This document shows, piece by piece, positions 43,507-51,773 of a stretch of 64,000 bases of DNA. A model generated the notes under the pieces. It searched no databases, had not been told where the DNA came from, and was given only the letters and a program-made list of their open reading frames with translations. Position numbers and translations under genes: made by a program. This stretch comes from Palsa-504 sp963844625 (GTDB taxonomy: Bacteria; Actinomycetota; Actinomycetes; Streptosporangiales; Streptosporangiaceae). The DNA is taken from contig CAWJPF010000027.1 in the NCBI GenBank assembly GCA_963844625.1, positions 13,574-77,573 of the forward strand, given 5' to 3'. Every line of letters starts with the position of its first letter. Positions within the stretch are counted from its first letter, which is position 1.

Positions 43507-45192
43507 TTAGCGGTCACGGCGGGTTCGCTGCGGCGGGAGCGGTTCGCTCGTGTGCTGCGCGAGCACTCGCCGCCTGCGTTTGGTGACTAGCGTGACGAGG
43601 GCGGCGGTCAGGCCGCCGGCCGCGATGGCCAGGCCGACCTGGCCGTTGTCCAGCATCGAGACCAGCACGCCGACCAGGCTGCCCGCCACGTTCGCCACCT
43701 GGTTGATCGTCTCCGAGACCGCGAACGCTGACGACCGGATCTCCTCGCCGATCTCCCGCTGCACCGTGGAGTCAAGCGCCAGCTTGGCCAGGCCAGCGGC
43801 GAGCGCGGCGGTGAACGCCACCGCGATGGCCGCCTCCAGGCTGAAGAAAAAGGCACAGACCGCGGTCACGATCGGCGCCACGGTGAGCATGGCGAACAAG
43901 ATGAACTGCGGCGCCCGGGCGCGGAGCAGCGAGCCGATGGCCATCGCGGCCAGGCCGCCGGCCGCGGCCGCCGCTACCAGACCGCCGAGCGCGAGGTTAT
44001 GCGAGACGCCGAAGTGTCCAGTGCGCAGGAAGAACGCCAGGAAGAAGATCATGTAGCCGGAGAACGCGCGCAGCACCGCGTTGCCGCTCATCGCCTCGGC
44101 TACCACCGGGCCTACGTTGGCCAGGCTCCGCCACCGGCGGGTTCCCCTCGCGGCCTTCGGTCCGGCGGACCCGGTTGGCCCGGGAGCCCCTGAGGGCACA
44201 CGGCCTGGGCCTGGTGGCAGGGCGGCAGGTTCGAACGGGATCGTGCCGCCAGCGCGAGCAGATCCCGCCGTCGAGGGTTCGGTCGTCCAGGGGTCGGCCG
44301 TCCACGGTTCGGTGGCGGGCGAGTCCGGGTATCGCTCACGCCCGTTGGGCGGAGAAGCGGGCCGCGCCGCGGCCGACCGAGCCGCAGCCGGGCCAGCCGC
44401 GGCCGTAGCCGGGCCAGCCGCGGCCGGGCCAGCCGCGGCCGCGTCCGGGGCCGGCGGCGTCACGGGGGGAACGACCGGCACGTCGACCTGGTCGGGGAGC
44501 CGCAAGGCGATGAACATGGCGGCGAGGTAAATCAGCGTGCCGACCCGGAGCACCCAGGCGGCGCCGGCCGTCGCCTGAATCCCCGCTGCGAGCACGCCGG
44601 CCAGTATGGACGCGATCAGGGCCACCAGCTGCGATCGCGCGTTGGCCGTCACCAGGCTGATCTCAGCGGGCAGCAGCCGCGGCGTCACCGACGCGCGGGC
44701 CACGCCGTACGCCTTCTGCAGCACGAGGATGCCGAACGCGGCGGGCAGCAGCGTCACCGGGCTGTTGATGGCGGCTGACATACCCCAGCACAGCAGGCCC
44801 CGAGCCAGCAGTGTGCCGGCCAGCAGGTAGCGCCGGCCTTGCTGCAGGCGGTCGAGAGCGGGCCCGATGAACGGCGCGAGCACCGCGAACGGGGCCATCG
44901 TCACCAGCAGGAAGAGCACGACCTTGCCGCGAGCCTGATCCACGGACGTGCTGAAGAAGATCGTCCCGGCCAGCGAGACGGCCACGAAGGCGTCTCCCGC
45001 GCCGCCGGCTGCGGTCAGCTCGATGAGCGTGGACAGTCCGGTCCGGCCGGCCCCGGAAGCGCCCGTCACCCGGTGCACGAAGCCGCCGGTCTTGCGGGTC
45101 GCGGTGGCGCCCGCGCGGGCGCTGGACCGCACCGCGCCGCCCGTGGCGCGGGCCGCGTTACCGGTTCGCCGCACCGCCTCGGACATCCACAT
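43507..45192 (-). CDS. MFS transporter with large central Ala/Pro-rich loop
   Basis: The protein has about 561 residues from ATG 45192 and about ten to twelve membrane helices in two halves. The halves are separated by a ~130-residue loop rich in Ala, Pro and Gly with repeated AAAGPA units (DNA tandem repeats near 44395-44450). Helices include VLFLLVTMAPFAVLAPFIGP, FGILVLQKAYGVARASVTPR and SGYMIFFLAFFLRTGHFG. It looks like the actinobacterial MFS group beside DUF3027 and serC. An in-frame start further up (45312) would overlap the divergent DUF3027 gene, so 45192 or 45186 is preferred. The substrate is unknown. Confidence 0.82.
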   Translation of the reverse strand: MWMSEAVRRTGNAARATGGAVRSSARAGATATRKTGGFVHRVTGASGAGRTGLSTLIELTAAGGAGDAFVAVSLAGTIFFSTSVDQARGKVVLFLLVTMAPFAVLAPFIGPALDRLQQGRRYLLAGTLLARGLLCWGMSAAINSPVTLLPAAFGILVLQKAYGVARASVTPRLLPAEISLVTANARSQLVALIASILAGVLAAGIQATAGAAWVLRVGTLIYLAAMFIALRLPDQVDVPVVPPVTPPAPDAAAAGPAAAGPATAAAGPAAARSAAARPASPPNGRERYPDSPATEPWTADPWTTEPSTAGSARAGGTIPFEPAALPPGPGRVPSGAPGPTGSAGPKAARGTRRWRSLANVGPVVAEAMSGNAVLRAFSGYMIFFLAFFLRTGHFGVSHNLALGGLVAAAAAGGLAAMAIGSLLRARAPQFILFAMLTVAPIVTAVCAFFFSLEAAIAVAFTAALAAGLAKLALDSTVQREIGEEIRSSAFAVSETINQVANVAGSLVGVLVSMLDNGQVGLAIAAGGLTAALVTLVTKRRRRVLAQHTSEPLPPQRTRRDR

Positions 45193-45295
45193 GTAACCAG
45201 TATTCTTGGTTATTGCCAGTGCAGCGAGCCGGCCTCCGCAGCAAACGACGGGTAACCGCCCCAGGCGTCTGCGTAATGAGTGAGAATTGGGAGCC

Positions 45296-46138
45296 GTGAG
45301 CCCTACCCGCACCCGTACCAGGGAACCAGATCAGGCGTGCGCTGAGGCCGTCGACCTCGCGCGGGACGCCGTCGTCGCCATCGTGGGCGCGGACGTGGTC
45401 GGCGACCATCTCGGCGTGCAGGCCGAAGGCGAGCGCATCGTCACCCACCTGTTCGACTGCACTGATCCGGCCTACACGGGCTGGCGATGGGCGGTGACCG
45501 TGGTCCGGGCCCCTAGGGCCAAGGCCGTCACGGTCAGCGAGACGGTGCTGCTGCCCGGATCGGATGCCCTGCTCGCGCCGGACTGGGTTCCGTGGCACGA
45601 CCGGGTCCGGCCCGGAGATCTCGGCGTGGGCGACCTAATGCCGGCCGCGCCGGACGATGAGCGGCTGGTCCCGCTGGTCGTGCTGGAAGGCGACGACGCC
45701 GTCACCGACTGGTACGCCGCGGCCGAGGAGGACGGGCCGGCGGAACCCGCTGAGCTGCCCGCGCCTGGGCGCTCCCGCGTGCTTTCCGCCATCGGCCGCG
45801 AGGACACGACCGAGCGCTGGTACTCCAGCGAGCACGGGCCGCGGACACCGCTGGCGCATGCGGCTCCCGCCCACTGCATCAGCTGCGGCTTCTTCGTGCC
45901 GTTGAGCGGCGAGCTGGGCAGGCTCTTCGGTGCCTGTGCCAACGAGTACGCGCCGGACGACGGCCGCGTCGTGTCGGCTGATCACGGCTGCGGGGCACAT
46001 TCGGAGTCAATGGCCACCGAGGCGGCGGCCCGCGCGGCGGTGCCGGTCATCGACGAGTTCGGTTACGATCTCGTCGACCTGCCCGGCGTTTCGGTGGAAG
46101 AGACGGTATTCGAGCCGTTGTCTCGCGGCGCCGACTGA
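45296..46138 (+). CDS. DUF3027 family protein
   Basis: The 280-residue protein begins SPTRTRTREPDQACAEAVDL and has DHLGVQAEGERIVTHLFDC, GWRWAVTVVRAPRAKAVTVSE and a Cys/His cluster (CISCGFFVPLSG, ACANEYAPDDGRVVS, HGCGAHSE) that may bind zinc. This is the DUF3027 family, conserved in actinobacteria with unknown function. The GTG at 45296 is chosen; a TTG at 45287 is also in frame. It is divergent from the MFS gene, and its 3' end overlaps the convergent DUF2530 gene by 76 bases. Confidence 0.87.
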   Translation: MSPTRTRTREPDQACAEAVDLARDAVVAIVGADVVGDHLGVQAEGERIVTHLFDCTDPAYTGWRWAVTVVRAPRAKAVTVSETVLLPGSDALLAPDWVPWHDRVRPGDLGVGDLMPAAPDDERLVPLVVLEGDDAVTDWYAAAEEDGPAEPAELPAPGRSRVLSAIGREDTTERWYSSEHGPRTPLAHAAPAHCISCGFFVPLSGELGRLFGACANEYAPDDGRVVSADHGCGAHSESMATEAAARAAVPVIDEFGYDLVDLPGVSVEETVFEPLSRGAD

Positions 46139-46410
46139 TCCCGCTGACCGCGCGCCCTGGATTCCGCTGACCTGGCCCTGGAGCGCTTCAGCCGAGGCGT
46201 GTACCAGAGCCCGAACAGTCCCATGGCGAGCCCGGCCACGCAGGTCCAGATCCACCACCGCAGATCGGCCCGCAGGCTGTCGCGGATGATCAGCAGGACG
46301 ACAAGCGCGATGGCCCACGCGATCGTGCCGACGACCGCGACCAGCTGGTCGTTCGCTTCGAGCGGCGGCGGCGGCGACAGGCGCGTCGCCGGCTCGCGGG
46401 TTGGCTTCAC
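46063..46410 (-). CDS. DUF2530 family small membrane protein
   Basis: The 115-residue protein has PPPPLEANDQLVAVVGTIAW followed by two membrane helices (AIALVVLLII and WWIWTCVAGLAMGLFGLWYT) and a charged C-terminal tail, matching DUF2530. The WWIWTC motif is characteristic. The start is GTG at 46410. The C-terminal ~25 residues overlap the DUF3027 coding region on the other strand. Function unknown. Confidence 0.82.
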   Translation of the reverse strand: MKPTREPATRLSPPPPLEANDQLVAVVGTIAWAIALVVLLIIRDSLRADLRWWIWTCVAGLAMGLFGLWYTPRLKRSRARSAESRARGQRDQSAPRDNGSNTVSSTETPGRSTRS

Positions 46411-46548
46411 CCTTGTAGGCTACGAGGTCACGCGGAGCCTGACGGCCAGGCCGCACGATCGCCTGATACGAGCGGGGCGGCTGCGTACGGTCCGCAACCG
46501 TGATGTACTTAGTTCACGCTCTAGGCTGGCCGACGAAGGTTCAAGACG

Positions 46549-47118
46549 ATGACAGCTACGCGGACCAGGACTGATGCCGGGCTGGCCACCGCTCTCCGTA
46601 TCTCCGTGAGCAGGCTGGCGAGGCGCCTGCGCGCTCAGCGCACCCTGTCCGGCCTGACCGAGGCAGTGCTCTCAGAGACCCAGCTGGCCGCCTTGTCCGC
46701 CCTGGAAGTTCACCATGCGATGACCCCGGGTGAGCTGGCCGAGCACGAGAAGGTGCAGCCGCCCTCGATGACCCGGGTCATCGCCCTGCTCACCGAGCGC
46801 AACCTGGTGGTCAAGTCACCGCACCCGACCGACGGGCGCCAGGTGATCCTCACCGTCACCGAGGAGGGACGGGCGGTCGTGCAACGGGTCCGGCGCCGGA
46901 AGGATGCCTGGCTCGCCCAGCGGCTGGCCGAGCTGACCGCGGCGGAACGCGCCACGCTCCGGGCGGCGGTACCCATCCTGGAGAAGCTGAGCCAGTCGTT
47001 ACCCGCCGCGTTTCACGAGGCCGGATCAGCGCGCAGCGGCCAGCTCACGAGTGAGGAGTACCGTGGCTGCTCGCTGCGTCCGAGTTCGGTGCCCCCGAGG
47101 CGGCTGCGGACCAGGTGA
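46549..47118 (+). CDS. MarR family transcriptional regulator
   Basis: The winged-helix core is clear: SETQLAALSALEVHHAMTPG, ELAEHEKVQPPSMTRVIALL, ERNLVVKSPHPTDGRQVILT (wing with the conserved DxR). A dimerisation helix follows. Length is 189 residues, about 35 more than usual. The extra tail (after AFHEAGSARSG) overlaps the convergent thpR gene by 106 bases and is probably not conserved. No divergent exporter is next to it, so its targets are unknown. Confidence 0.88.
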   Translation: MTATRTRTDAGLATALRISVSRLARRLRAQRTLSGLTEAVLSETQLAALSALEVHHAMTPGELAEHEKVQPPSMTRVIALLTERNLVVKSPHPTDGRQVILTVTEEGRAVVQRVRRRKDAWLAQRLAELTAAERATLRAAVPILEKLSQSLPAAFHEAGSARSGQLTSEEYRGCSLRPSSVPPRRLRTR

Positions 47119-47600
47119 ACACGGTCGGCCGTCCACGGCTGTCCCTGGTAGCTGGCCAGCGCCGCGACCAGGCCGGTAACATCGGCGGGCGTACGGCACC
47201 GGGCGAGGGTCATATGCGGCTGGAAGCGACGCGTCTTGCCCGGCGGCCGGGTACCCGCGCGGCTCGCCCCTGCGGCGACGGACTCAGCCAGCCGCGCGAG
47301 GGTCTCGCAGTCGCCGGACAAGCCGCTCCACAGGACGTTAGCCCGGTCGGCGGCCGGGAACGCGCCCGCGCCCGAGAAGGCCAGCCGGATCTTGTGATAG
47401 CGCCGTGCGGCGCGTTCCAGGCGCGGCATCAACCGGGCCACGGTGGGCTCGTCGACCTGGCCGAGGAAGGCCAGGGTCACGTGCCAGGCCTCCCGGTTGG
47501 TCCAGCGGAGGTCCTCCTGCCTGGCGCGGAGCGGACCGACCTGGGCATCAAGCTCATCGAGGACGGCCGCCGGCGGGGCGATGGCCACGAACAGCCGCAT
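47013..47600 (-). CDS. thpR: RNA 2',3'-cyclic phosphodiesterase (LigT/ThpR)
   Basis: The 195-residue protein of the 2H phosphoesterase superfamily has both histidine motifs: HVTLAFLGQV (about 40) and HMTLARCRTP (about 128). The opening MRLFVAIAPPAAVLDEL is typical. The ATG at 47600 gives the usual family length; the open frame extends 40 codons further but without family similarity. It hydrolyses 2',3'-cyclic phosphates on RNA ends, and its physiological role in bacteria is unclear. Confidence 0.9.
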   Translation of the reverse strand: MRLFVAIAPPAAVLDELDAQVGPLRARQEDLRWTNREAWHVTLAFLGQVDEPTVARLMPRLERAARRYHKIRLAFSGAGAFPAADRANVLWSGLSGDCETLARLAESVAAGASRAGTRPPGKTRRFQPHMTLARCRTPADVTGLVAALASYQGQPWTADRVHLVRSRLGGTELGRSEQPRYSSLVSWPLRADPAS

Positions 47601-47767
47601 CACATCACCCGCGGCCGCGCCGGACCGCTTGACCCCCTCGTACGTCCGGTGAGCTAAACCCGTATGCGGGGAGTGAGCCGGCGTGCTGAGCAGTTCGGCC
47701 CGGTGGGCGTTGTCACCCATGATCCACCTCGGATCTCGTCTCGCCTGCAGGTATATAGGCTGTCATC

Positions 47768-47851
47768 GTGAACCGGCTGCCCCGATGGCTGCTTCCGGCC
47801 GTGCTCGCGCTCCTGGTGCTTACGGTATTGATCGGATCGGTCATCCGCTAG
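47768..47851 (+). CDS. Very small single-helix membrane protein
   Basis: A GTG at 47768 opens 27 codons: a basic start (NRLPRW), one hydrophobic helix (LLPAVLALLVLTVLIGSV) and a terminal IR. The stop overlaps the end of the convergent serC by four bases. The positive-inside pattern supports a membrane peptide. The ribosome site is weak and I know no named family, so this is tentative. Confidence 0.45.
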   Translation: MNRLPRWLLPAVLALLVLTVLIGSVIR

Positions 47852-48972
47852 CTGCGCAGACGCTCGGCCACGTAGTCGATGCAGGCGGTGAGGGCAGCCA
47901 CGTCCGCCGGATCGACTGCGGGGAACATTCCGATTCGTAGCTGATTGCGGCCCAGCTTCCGGTAGGACTCCGTGTCGACGATGCCGTTCGCCCGCAAGGC
48001 CGCCGCTATGTCGTCCGCGGACACCCCGTTGGCGACATCGATCGTCCCGACGACCTGCGAGCGTTGCGCGGGATCGGCGACGAACGGGTCAGCGTACGCC
48101 GCCTTCTCCGCCCACGTATACAGTATGGCAGCCGATCGCGCGGTCCGGGCCGTGGTCCAGGGCAGGCCGCCGTGGCTGAGCATCCACTCGATCTGATCGG
48201 CGAGCAGGAACAGCGTCGCGACGGCGGGCGTGTTGTACGTCTGATCCCTGGCCGCGTTCTCTAGCGCGATCCGCAGCGAGAGGAAGTCGGGTATGTACCG
48301 ACCGCTCGCGGCTATCTCGTGCACCCGCTCGACGGCGCCCGGGGACATCAGGGCGATCCAGAGCCCGCCATCGGAACCCAGGCCCTTCTGCGGGGCGAAG
48401 TAGTAGACGTCGAAGTCCCGAGCCCGCACCGGCAGGCCGCCGGCGGCGCTGGTCGCGTCGACCAGGATCAGGGACCCGGAATCGGCGCCAGGCACGCGCC
48501 CGACTGGCATCGCGACGCCGGTCGAGGTCTCGTTATGGGTCAGCGCGTAGGCGTCCGCTCCCGGCTCCGGCCAGGGGACCGGGTGCGTGCCCAGGGCGGA
48601 CTCGACGACGGTCGGTTCGGATAGCCAGGGCGCACGGCGGGCCAGGGTCGCGAACCGCGCCGAGAACTCGCCGAAGCTCAGGTGCTGCGAGTGCTCGCGG
48701 ATGAGCCCGGACGTCGCCATCTCCCAGAACGCGCTGGTGCCCCCGTTGCCGAGTACGACGGTGTAGCCGTCGGGCAAGCTGAACAACTCGGCCAGCCCGG
48801 TACGGATCCTTCGCACCAGCGAGCTGACCGGCGGCTGGCGGTGCGACGTACCGAGATAGACCGGCCCCGAGGCCGCGAGCGCGGCTAGCTGCTCGGGGCG
48901 GATCTTGGCGGGACCGCTGCCGAACCTGCCGTCTTCAGGCTTGAGCTGTGCCGGGATCACGATAGTGCTCAT
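47848..48972 (-). CDS. serC: Phosphoserine aminotransferase
   Basis: The 374-residue class V aminotransferase starts MSTIVIPAQLKPEDGRFGSG and has LGNGGTSAFWEMA, ALTHNETSTGVAMP, VDATSAAGGLPV and the PLP lysine in YYFAPQKGLGSDGG. This matches the actinobacterial SerC form. It makes phosphoserine from 3-phosphohydroxypyruvate and glutamate. The ATG at 48972 shares one base with the stop of the citrate synthase gene (TGATG), so they are translationally coupled. Confidence 0.94.
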   Translation of the reverse strand: MSTIVIPAQLKPEDGRFGSGPAKIRPEQLAALAASGPVYLGTSHRQPPVSSLVRRIRTGLAELFSLPDGYTVVLGNGGTSAFWEMATSGLIREHSQHLSFGEFSARFATLARRAPWLSEPTVVESALGTHPVPWPEPGADAYALTHNETSTGVAMPVGRVPGADSGSLILVDATSAAGGLPVRARDFDVYYFAPQKGLGSDGGLWIALMSPGAVERVHEIAASGRYIPDFLSLRIALENAARDQTYNTPAVATLFLLADQIEWMLSHGGLPWTTARTARSAAILYTWAEKAAYADPFVADPAQRSQVVGTIDVANGVSADDIAAALRANGIVDTESYRKLGRNQLRIGMFPAVDPADVAALTACIDYVAERLRS

Positions 48973-50141
48973 CACCGCAGCCTACCGGCGGTCCGCGGCG
49001 GCCCGGGGAGCCACAGCCGGACGATGAGAAGGGATAAGAACCGGTCGAGCACCTCGGCCGCGCCGGGTACGTCGCTCACGGGCCGCGACGGGGGACCGGT
49101 GTACCGCGCGGATGGCCGGACCAGCCGGCCGGTCCGCTTCTGCTCGAGGATGTGCGCGGCCCAGCCCGCGGTCCGGGCGCAGGTGAACATCGAGGTGAAC
49201 ATGTGCGCCGGGATCTCCGCGAAGTCGAGCACGACCGCCGACCAGAACTCGACGTTGGTCTCGAGCGCCCGGTCGGGACGGCGAACCCGCAGCTCGGCCA
49301 GTGCCGCGTTCTCCAGGGCCAGCGCGACCTCGTAGCGGGGGGCGCCGAGTTCCTTGGCCGTGCGGCGGAGCACCCGGGCGCGCGGGTCCTCGGCCCGGTA
49401 CACCCGGTGGCCGAACCCCATCAGCCGCTCGCCGCGGTCAAGGACGGACGTCACGTACTGGCGGGCGTCGCCGAGCCGTTCGACCTGCTCGATCATGTGC
49501 AGGACGCGGGCGGGCGCGCCGCCGTGCAGCGGTCCCGAGATCGCGCCGACCGCCCCGGACAGGGACGCGGCCACGTCCGCGCCGGTCGAGGCGATGACGC
49601 GGGCGGTGAACGTGGACGCGTTCAGGCCGTGCTCAGCCGCCGAGGTCCAGTAGGCGTCCACGGCCTTCACGTGCCGCGGGTCGGGATCGCCGCGCCAGCG
49701 GATCATGAACCGCTCGGTGATCGTCGTGGCCTCGTCCACCTGGCGCTGCGGGACCATCGGCAGCCCTACCCCGCGGGCCGCCTGGGCCACGAAGGACAGC
49801 GCCATGACCGAGGCGCGGGCGAGATCGTCGCGGGCCTGCTGATCGCTGATGTCCAGGAGCGGCTGCATCCCCCACGCGGGCGCGAGCATGGCCAGGGCGC
49901 TCTGCACGTCGACCCGGATATCGCCGGAGTGGACCGGGATCGGGTAGGGCTCGGCAGGCGGCAGCCCGGGCGCGAAGGCGTTATCGACGAGCAGGCCCCA
50001 GACCGGACCGTAGGAGACGTGCCCGACGAGTTCCTCAATGTCAACTCCCCGGTACCGGAGCGCGCCGCCCTCTTTGTCAGGCTCGGCGATTTCGGTCTCG
50101 AAGGCGATGACGCCTTCAAGTCCCGGCTTGAAGTCCGACAT
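48972..50141 (-). CDS. Citrate synthase 2 (CitA-like)
   Basis: The 389-residue protein starts MSDFKPGLEGVIAFETEIAE, has YRGVDIEELV, a first catalytic His region AAEHGLNASTFTARVIAST, ISGPLHGGAPARVLHM (His), MGFGHRVYRAEDPRA (His/Arg) and FWSAVVLDFAEIPAHMFTSM (Asp). It condenses acetyl-CoA with oxaloacetate. The opening matches the second actinobacterial citrate synthase form. The ATG at 50141 follows GAGGAAG; the extra in-frame codons upstream lack support. The gene is coupled to serC. Confidence 0.92.
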   Translation of the reverse strand: MSDFKPGLEGVIAFETEIAEPDKEGGALRYRGVDIEELVGHVSYGPVWGLLVDNAFAPGLPPAEPYPIPVHSGDIRVDVQSALAMLAPAWGMQPLLDISDQQARDDLARASVMALSFVAQAARGVGLPMVPQRQVDEATTITERFMIRWRGDPDPRHVKAVDAYWTSAAEHGLNASTFTARVIASTGADVAASLSGAVGAISGPLHGGAPARVLHMIEQVERLGDARQYVTSVLDRGERLMGFGHRVYRAEDPRARVLRRTAKELGAPRYEVALALENAALAELRVRRPDRALETNVEFWSAVVLDFAEIPAHMFTSMFTCARTAGWAAHILEQKRTGRLVRPSARYTGPPSRPVSDVPGAAEVLDRFLSLLIVRLWLPGPPRTAGRLR

Positions 50142-50311
50142 CGGTGCTTCCTCACTTCTTCCTCGTGGGGTGTCAGCGGGCACCTCAGGCTATGCGTTAA
50201 GGCCGGGACCCAAGAGTCGCACAGATGGTCGGCGGGTTGGATTCCGGCGTTACCATTCAACCGCCCTGATCTGGGTTGCGGTAGCCAAAACAGGTGTGAG
50301 GATCATTACCT

Positions 50312-50947
50312 ATGGACACGACACCGCGCGACCTCCATTCGAGGAGCCTGTCCGAGGCCACGATGCCCGGCGACCCGATGACGCAGTTCGCCCTGTGGAT
50401 GTCGGACGCCGAGGCGCTCGGCCTGCCCGAACCGACCGCGATGGTGCTCGCTACCTCCTCTTCCGTCGACGGCCGCCCGCGGGCCCGGACCGTCCTGCTG
50501 AAGGCGCACGACCAGACGGGCTTCACCTTCTACAGCAACCGGACCTCGCGCAAGGGCCGGGACATTGCGGGCGATCCCCGCGTATGCGTGGTCTTCCCGT
50601 GGTACGCCATGCAGCGTCAGGTCACCGTCGAGGGCAACGTGACCACGATGTCACGCGAGGCCAGCGAGCCGTACTTCAGGTCCAGGCCGCGGGGAGCGCA
50701 GATCGGGGCGTGGAGCAGCAGGCAGTCGCAGGTCATTGGCTCCCGCGATGAGCTTGACCGCCGTGCGGCCGAGCTCGAGCGGCGCTGGGCGCCGCCCGCG
50801 GTCATCCCGATGCCCGACTTCTGGGGCGGTTACCTGCTCATACCCGAAACGGTCGAGTTCTGGCAGGCGGGCCAGTACCGCCTTCATGACCGCCTTCGCT
50901 ACCGGCGCGGCGAGGCCGGCTGGACCATCGAGCGTCTCTCCCCCTAG
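50312..50947 (+). CDS. pdxH: Pyridoxine/pyridoxamine 5'-phosphate oxidase
   Basis: The 211-residue flavoprotein has AMVLATSSSVDGRPRARTVLLK, FYSNRTSRKGRDIAGDPRV, VEGNVTTMSREASEPYFRSR, GAWSSRQSQVI and the terminal DRLRYRRGEAGWTIERLSP, all PdxH hallmarks for FMN and PLP binding. It oxidises PNP/PMP to PLP, the cofactor of SerC and of the threonine synthase family enzyme encoded nearby. It is divergent from the citrate synthase gene. Start ATG 50312. Confidence 0.95.
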   Translation: MDTTPRDLHSRSLSEATMPGDPMTQFALWMSDAEALGLPEPTAMVLATSSSVDGRPRARTVLLKAHDQTGFTFYSNRTSRKGRDIAGDPRVCVVFPWYAMQRQVTVEGNVTTMSREASEPYFRSRPRGAQIGAWSSRQSQVIGSRDELDRRAAELERRWAPPAVIPMPDFWGGYLLIPETVEFWQAGQYRLHDRLRYRRGEAGWTIERLSP

Positions 50948-50984
50948 CTTCCCGGCATAGCATCACAAGCAGGAGGATGAGGAG

Positions 50985-51731
50985 TTGACAGCCCAGGGGC
51001 TCATTGACACGACGGAGATGTACCTCCGCACCATTTTCGAACTGGAAGAGGAGGGCGTCGTCCCGTTGCGTGCCCGCATCGCCGAGCGGCTGGCGCAGAG
51101 CGGGCCCACTGTCAGCCAGACGGTGGCCAGGATGGAGCGGGACGGGCTGCTGCATGTCGCCGGGGACCGGCAGCTTTCGCTGAGCGACGTCGGCCGGACG
51201 CTCGCTACCAGGGTGATGCGCAAGCACAGGCTGGCTGAATGCCTGCTGGTCGGGGTGATCAAGCTGCCGTGGGAGGAGGTGCACATCGAGGCGTGCCGGT
51301 GGGAGCACGTGATCTCGGAGAGCGTGGAGCGCCATCTGCTCGAACTACTCGGCTACCCGGTCCGCTGCCCGCACGGCAATCTCATTCCCGGCCTGGCCGA
51401 ACTCGGGCTGCCCGCCGAGGCGATGGAACGGGTGCGCGTAGCGACGAACGAGACGGGTGAGGCGATGACAAAAGTCGCATCGCCGGACACTACGCGGGTT
51501 GTCATCCGGCGAATTGGCGAGCAAATTCAGAGCGATCTCGTTCTGATGCTTAAACTCAAGCGCGTCGGGATACAACCCGGACGCGAGGTGATTCTGATGG
51601 CAGGCGACGATGGTGTGCGCGTGACGGCCGGCGACTCGATGGACGTTATCCCGACCGAACTCCCCAGCCAGATCGCAGCGCATATATTCGTGTCTATTAG
51701 CAGCCGGTATCAGTCAGTGGCCGGAGCGTGA
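50985..51731 (+). CDS. DtxR/IdeR family iron-dependent repressor
   Basis: The 248-residue protein has the DtxR winged helix (LIDTTEMYLRTIFELEEEGV, RIAERLAQSGPTVSQTVARM), metal and dimerisation helices (RKHRLAECLLVGVIKLPWEEVHIEACRW contains the Cys/Glu/His metal ligands in order) and a C-terminal SH3-like domain (about 170-230). The SH3-like third domain supports an IdeR-type iron sensor. The start is TTG at 50985, with AGGAGGATGAGGAG just before it; no ATG is in frame. It controls iron uptake and storage genes elsewhere. Confidence 0.92.
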   Translation: MTAQGLIDTTEMYLRTIFELEEEGVVPLRARIAERLAQSGPTVSQTVARMERDGLLHVAGDRQLSLSDVGRTLATRVMRKHRLAECLLVGVIKLPWEEVHIEACRWEHVISESVERHLLELLGYPVRCPHGNLIPGLAELGLPAEAMERVRVATNETGEAMTKVASPDTTRVVIRRIGEQIQSDLVLMLKLKRVGIQPGREVILMAGDDGVRVTAGDSMDVIPTELPSQIAAHIFVSISSRYQSVAGA

Positions 51732-51773
51732 TCGTGTCAATGGGCAACGCTACCTGGGTCGGGGAGCGCGGGC

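Noticed and set aside
44380..44460. Tandem repeats in the MFS gene as a possible mobile element
   Set aside because: They encode the Ala/Pro/Gly-rich loop in frame and have no element structure; ordinary low-complexity linker.
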